Shown here in pieces: positions 61,764-64,000 of a stretch of DNA of 64,000 bases (position 1 is its first letter; each line of letters starts with the position of its first letter). This DNA comes from Nipponacmea schrenckii (Eukaryota; Mollusca; Gastropoda; Lottiidae): NCBI GenBank assembly GCA_030562195.1, contig CM060199.1, positions 18,682,338-18,746,337 of the forward strand, read 5' to 3'. The notes under the pieces are model-generated. The model did not search any database. It saw only the letters and a list, made by a program, of their open reading frames with translations, and was not told where the DNA came from. The position numbers were made by a program, and so were the translations under genes.

Positions 61764-63559
61764 GTTGATCTGTGGGTGTTTTGGTACAGTAAAGCTTCTG
61801 AATAGTGTCTAGTAACTATTGGTCTGAATATATGGTTTTATCACGAGGTGGGTATTATGTAACTACCAATAGTCCAAGGGAGAGAAATCCTCAGTACACG
61901 AGAATAATTTTGACGTGTTTTCAAGTACTAGACAGATTGACAGCAAGTAATTTTAAAGTTTTCAAAGTAAGGACTCATTGACGTACATACAATTAGGGGA
62001 AACAAGCCAATTTGTATGAATACATCCTATAGCTCACAAGGTACAGACCTGTCAGTTTGTTTTCTCATCCAGTATTACATGCTTTGTCAATCTGGATTCC
62101 AAATGAAGAAGATGAAAATGGTAATTAATTCGGTTCAAATTATTCGGCACAAGAAGAATCTGTTTCAATAACTCACAATGTACAACAACAGTTTGAAGAA
62201 AGGATGAACTAAATGATCAAGTGAACGTCCCAATTTTGAATGCATCAAGTTCAGGTGAAGCAAATTAACTTTATATGGATGAACAGCTACATAAACTTAT
62301 GCCTCTTCATTGATATTAATGAGTATCAACAATTATTGCCTTTTTGTGATCTATGGAAAGGATATCCTTTTAAATCCCACGCTTTATGTTCAATGTGCGC
62401 CCAGATCGCCGTGCACCTGCTCTTTCTTCCAAGTTTATACATGTACTTCCAAAATGTTCAGATTTATTAAATAATTTAGATTTCGGGTCGAATAATTTCT
62501 TTGTAAAAAAAAAACTGAACAGTTGCAATACATGTTCCGAAGGAACATTATTTGTGCGATTTTTGAAATGGTACTGAGCAATTGTGACCAATTGGTTTTT
62601 AACTCAGAGATTGTAGTGTAATCAAGGCCAAAGCTTTCCAATATCTTCTATACGAATAAGCGAACCTTTGACATTTCCACAAAGTATGGACAAGACCTAT
62701 TGATACAGTATGACCTTGGGTTAAAATTGCTTTTAGACGATCGATTGGGCGTATAGAGCAGTACACGTAGCTATCGATATCCTATCGGAGAAGAATACAT
62801 GTATACCGTAAATTGATATGAATATTGCTGATTCTTCGTAGAATCGATTGTATTTAAAGGGATAATAGGTCTTAGAATAAACATATAATTTGAAAATTTT
62901 AAACTTGGACAATTAGAGCTCTATTTATCAGTAAATATACCTGCTGCCATAAATAAATATATTATATCCAAAAAATAAGTAATTATCCAAAAAAATGCAT
63001 TTGATTATTTGAATAAATAAATAAATTGATGAAGCGTTTTTAAAAAATGACTTAGTTTTGTGAGTTTTCCATGCAGATTTAAGGAACTCTGTTGCTTTAT
63101 GACAAGAGGTGATTTTAAAGATGAATATATAATGACCATTCTTGAGAACTAAAATTTTATGGTCATTCTAAGACGCATTATCCCTTTAAAGAATACCAGT
63201 AAATGCGTTTAATAACTATTTCACAGTACAAAATATAGCGTCAATACTATCATTGAAAATAACAAACATAATAACACAGCAAACCATTTAGAAAACACAC
63301 ATCTCAGGTACGAAGTACAAAACCAAAATAACCTTTATCTTGCAGCATTAATGGTCAAGAAACGGCAAAAGACAAAAGAGTTTAATAGTATTACGTAAAA
63401 TGGTTTCATCCTACCTGATATCTCTATAATATCATCTGGCTGTCAATATAAACATCAAATAGTGTTCAGGTAAAAGTTTACACCTTTCAATAACACCCAA
63501 CCTATCTATACTGCATATATCAATATAAACAGTGGACATAGCATGTCAACTACAATGAC

Positions 63560-63960
63560 TGAGGGGGCCAAAAGGTCAAAGGCAGATTTCTTGCAGAACA
63601 AAGCAGGTTGTTGAATGCGGAATTCGGACACATTAAATAGAACGCTTACGGGATATGTGGTCAGATTGTGTTCATCTTATACTTAAAACTTCAATCATAT
63701 CTGTTGTGGCCTGCATTTGACCCCGCCACTGACCGGGACATGGATGATCTGGGAATCTGACCTCGTGCGAACTCACTATTTTGTTTGGCTGTTAAATGAT
63801 TATTGGAGTCATCTCAGGTCGATTGCAGAGAGTTATGACTCCTTGGCGATTAAACAGCCAATTAATGATGATCTGTTATAGCTTCAAGTCGTTGATGAGG
63901 AAAACTGGTGTAACAAGATAAACAATCCCTTGACTGTCACTAATTGTTACTTACTGTTGC
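63560..63960. promoter_or_regulatory. Candidate non-coding regulatory block
   Basis: About 400 bp of non-repetitive, less AT-rich DNA. It contains AGGTCAAAGGCAG (63573-63585, a DR1-like pair of receptor half-sites, one poor), TTTGACCCC (about 63718), and CCAATTAATGATGATC (homeodomain-type core, about 63858). It also contains the hairpin described separately. Nothing coding. The function is inferred from composition only. Confidence 0.25.
63785..63861 (+). ncRNA. Imperfect 77-nt hairpin, miRNA-precursor-like
   Basis: The 5' arm TTGGCTGTTAAAT...GGAGTCAT and the 3' arm ATGACTCC...ATTAAACAGCCAA pair as 9 + 3 bp outer and 8 + 3 bp inner stems. They are separated by a 6-7 nt internal loop and a 2-nt bulge, with a 12-nt terminal loop. 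Size fits a precursor microRNA, but the large internal loop is a point against it. I do not recognise either arm as a known miRNA. It could also be a small palindromic repeat. Confidence 0.25.
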
Positions 63961-64000
63961 AACTCTTTAGGCCACTTAAATAGTTATTTAGTAATAAACG

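Larger units (their letters stand above)
58831..64000. other. Gene-poor but more CpG-containing stretch
   Basis: It contains a tRNA-like SINE head (58985-59040), a 57-bp sequence with CAGTGCTG termini (59782-59838), an unsupported minus-strand frame (61500-61763), and a higher-complexity block at 63.55-63.96 kb with an imperfect hairpin. No recognisable protein domain. Confidence 0.4.

Noticed and set aside
62370..62641. Overlapping frames on both strands near 62.5 kb
   Set aside because: No recognisable motif, mutual overlap on opposite strands and no splice context.

Overview
The window looks like AT-rich animal nuclear DNA, most likely from a mollusc. The evidence is sparse coding sequence, GT/AG splice signals, tRNA-derived SINE pieces, many unrelated minisatellites, a Penelope-type (GIY-YIG) retroelement remnant, and several repeat styles I associate with mollusc genomes: an inverted-repeat element ending in TATACGCCCAC with an internal GACG run, and scattered copies of an AAAGGGAGATAACT-like motif. 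The species cannot be named from sequence alone. There are no bacterial operons, CRISPR arrays, rRNA genes or intact tRNA genes.

Only one stretch is convincingly protein-coding: a minus-strand exon (about 20792 down to 19535). It has an upstream in-frame stop, a well-placed ATG at 20688, 384 full codons, and an open frame that ends exactly at a strong splice donor (GG|GTGAGT). The protein is low-complexity and Ser/Asn/Thr/Pro-rich. It has an exact CtBP-type PxDLSxK motif (residues 249-255) and a SUMO-type VKIE motif (118-121). It reads as the N-terminal regulatory half of a transcription factor or corepressor whose DNA-binding exons were not found in the remaining 19.5 kb and probably lie beyond coordinate 1. 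Candidate non-coding first exons on the same strand are proposed near 58.7 kb and 44.0 kb. If one is right, most of the window is introns of a single gene of at least 39 kb.

Layout: 1-19.5 kb is presumed downstream intron holding SINE pieces, a LINE-like 3' end, a TTAA-flanked MITE, two minisatellites, a Helitron-like or inverted-repeat element and a TA-flanked MITE. The exon lies at 19.5-20.8 kb. From 20.8 to 40 kb there is intron or intergenic DNA with eight tandem-repeat arrays, the largest a 1.3 kb array of about 20-bp units (38.3-39.6 kb). From 40 to 46 kb there is another TA-flanked MITE, the Penelope remnant and SINE copies. At 53.8-55.9 kb is a 2.15 kb inverted-repeat element built of about twelve 162-bp monomers plus a (GACG)n tract. 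From 58.6 to 64 kb the DNA is more CpG-containing, with a candidate promoter/first exon, a tRNA-like SINE head, unsupported short ORFs and an imperfect 77-nt hairpin at 63.8 kb.

No new multi-gene system is visible. The most useful leads are the orphan N-terminal regulatory exon, the Penelope remnant with an unusual order of motifs, the 162-bp-monomer element, the alternating A/B minisatellite at 28.5 kb, and the 63.8 kb hairpin.
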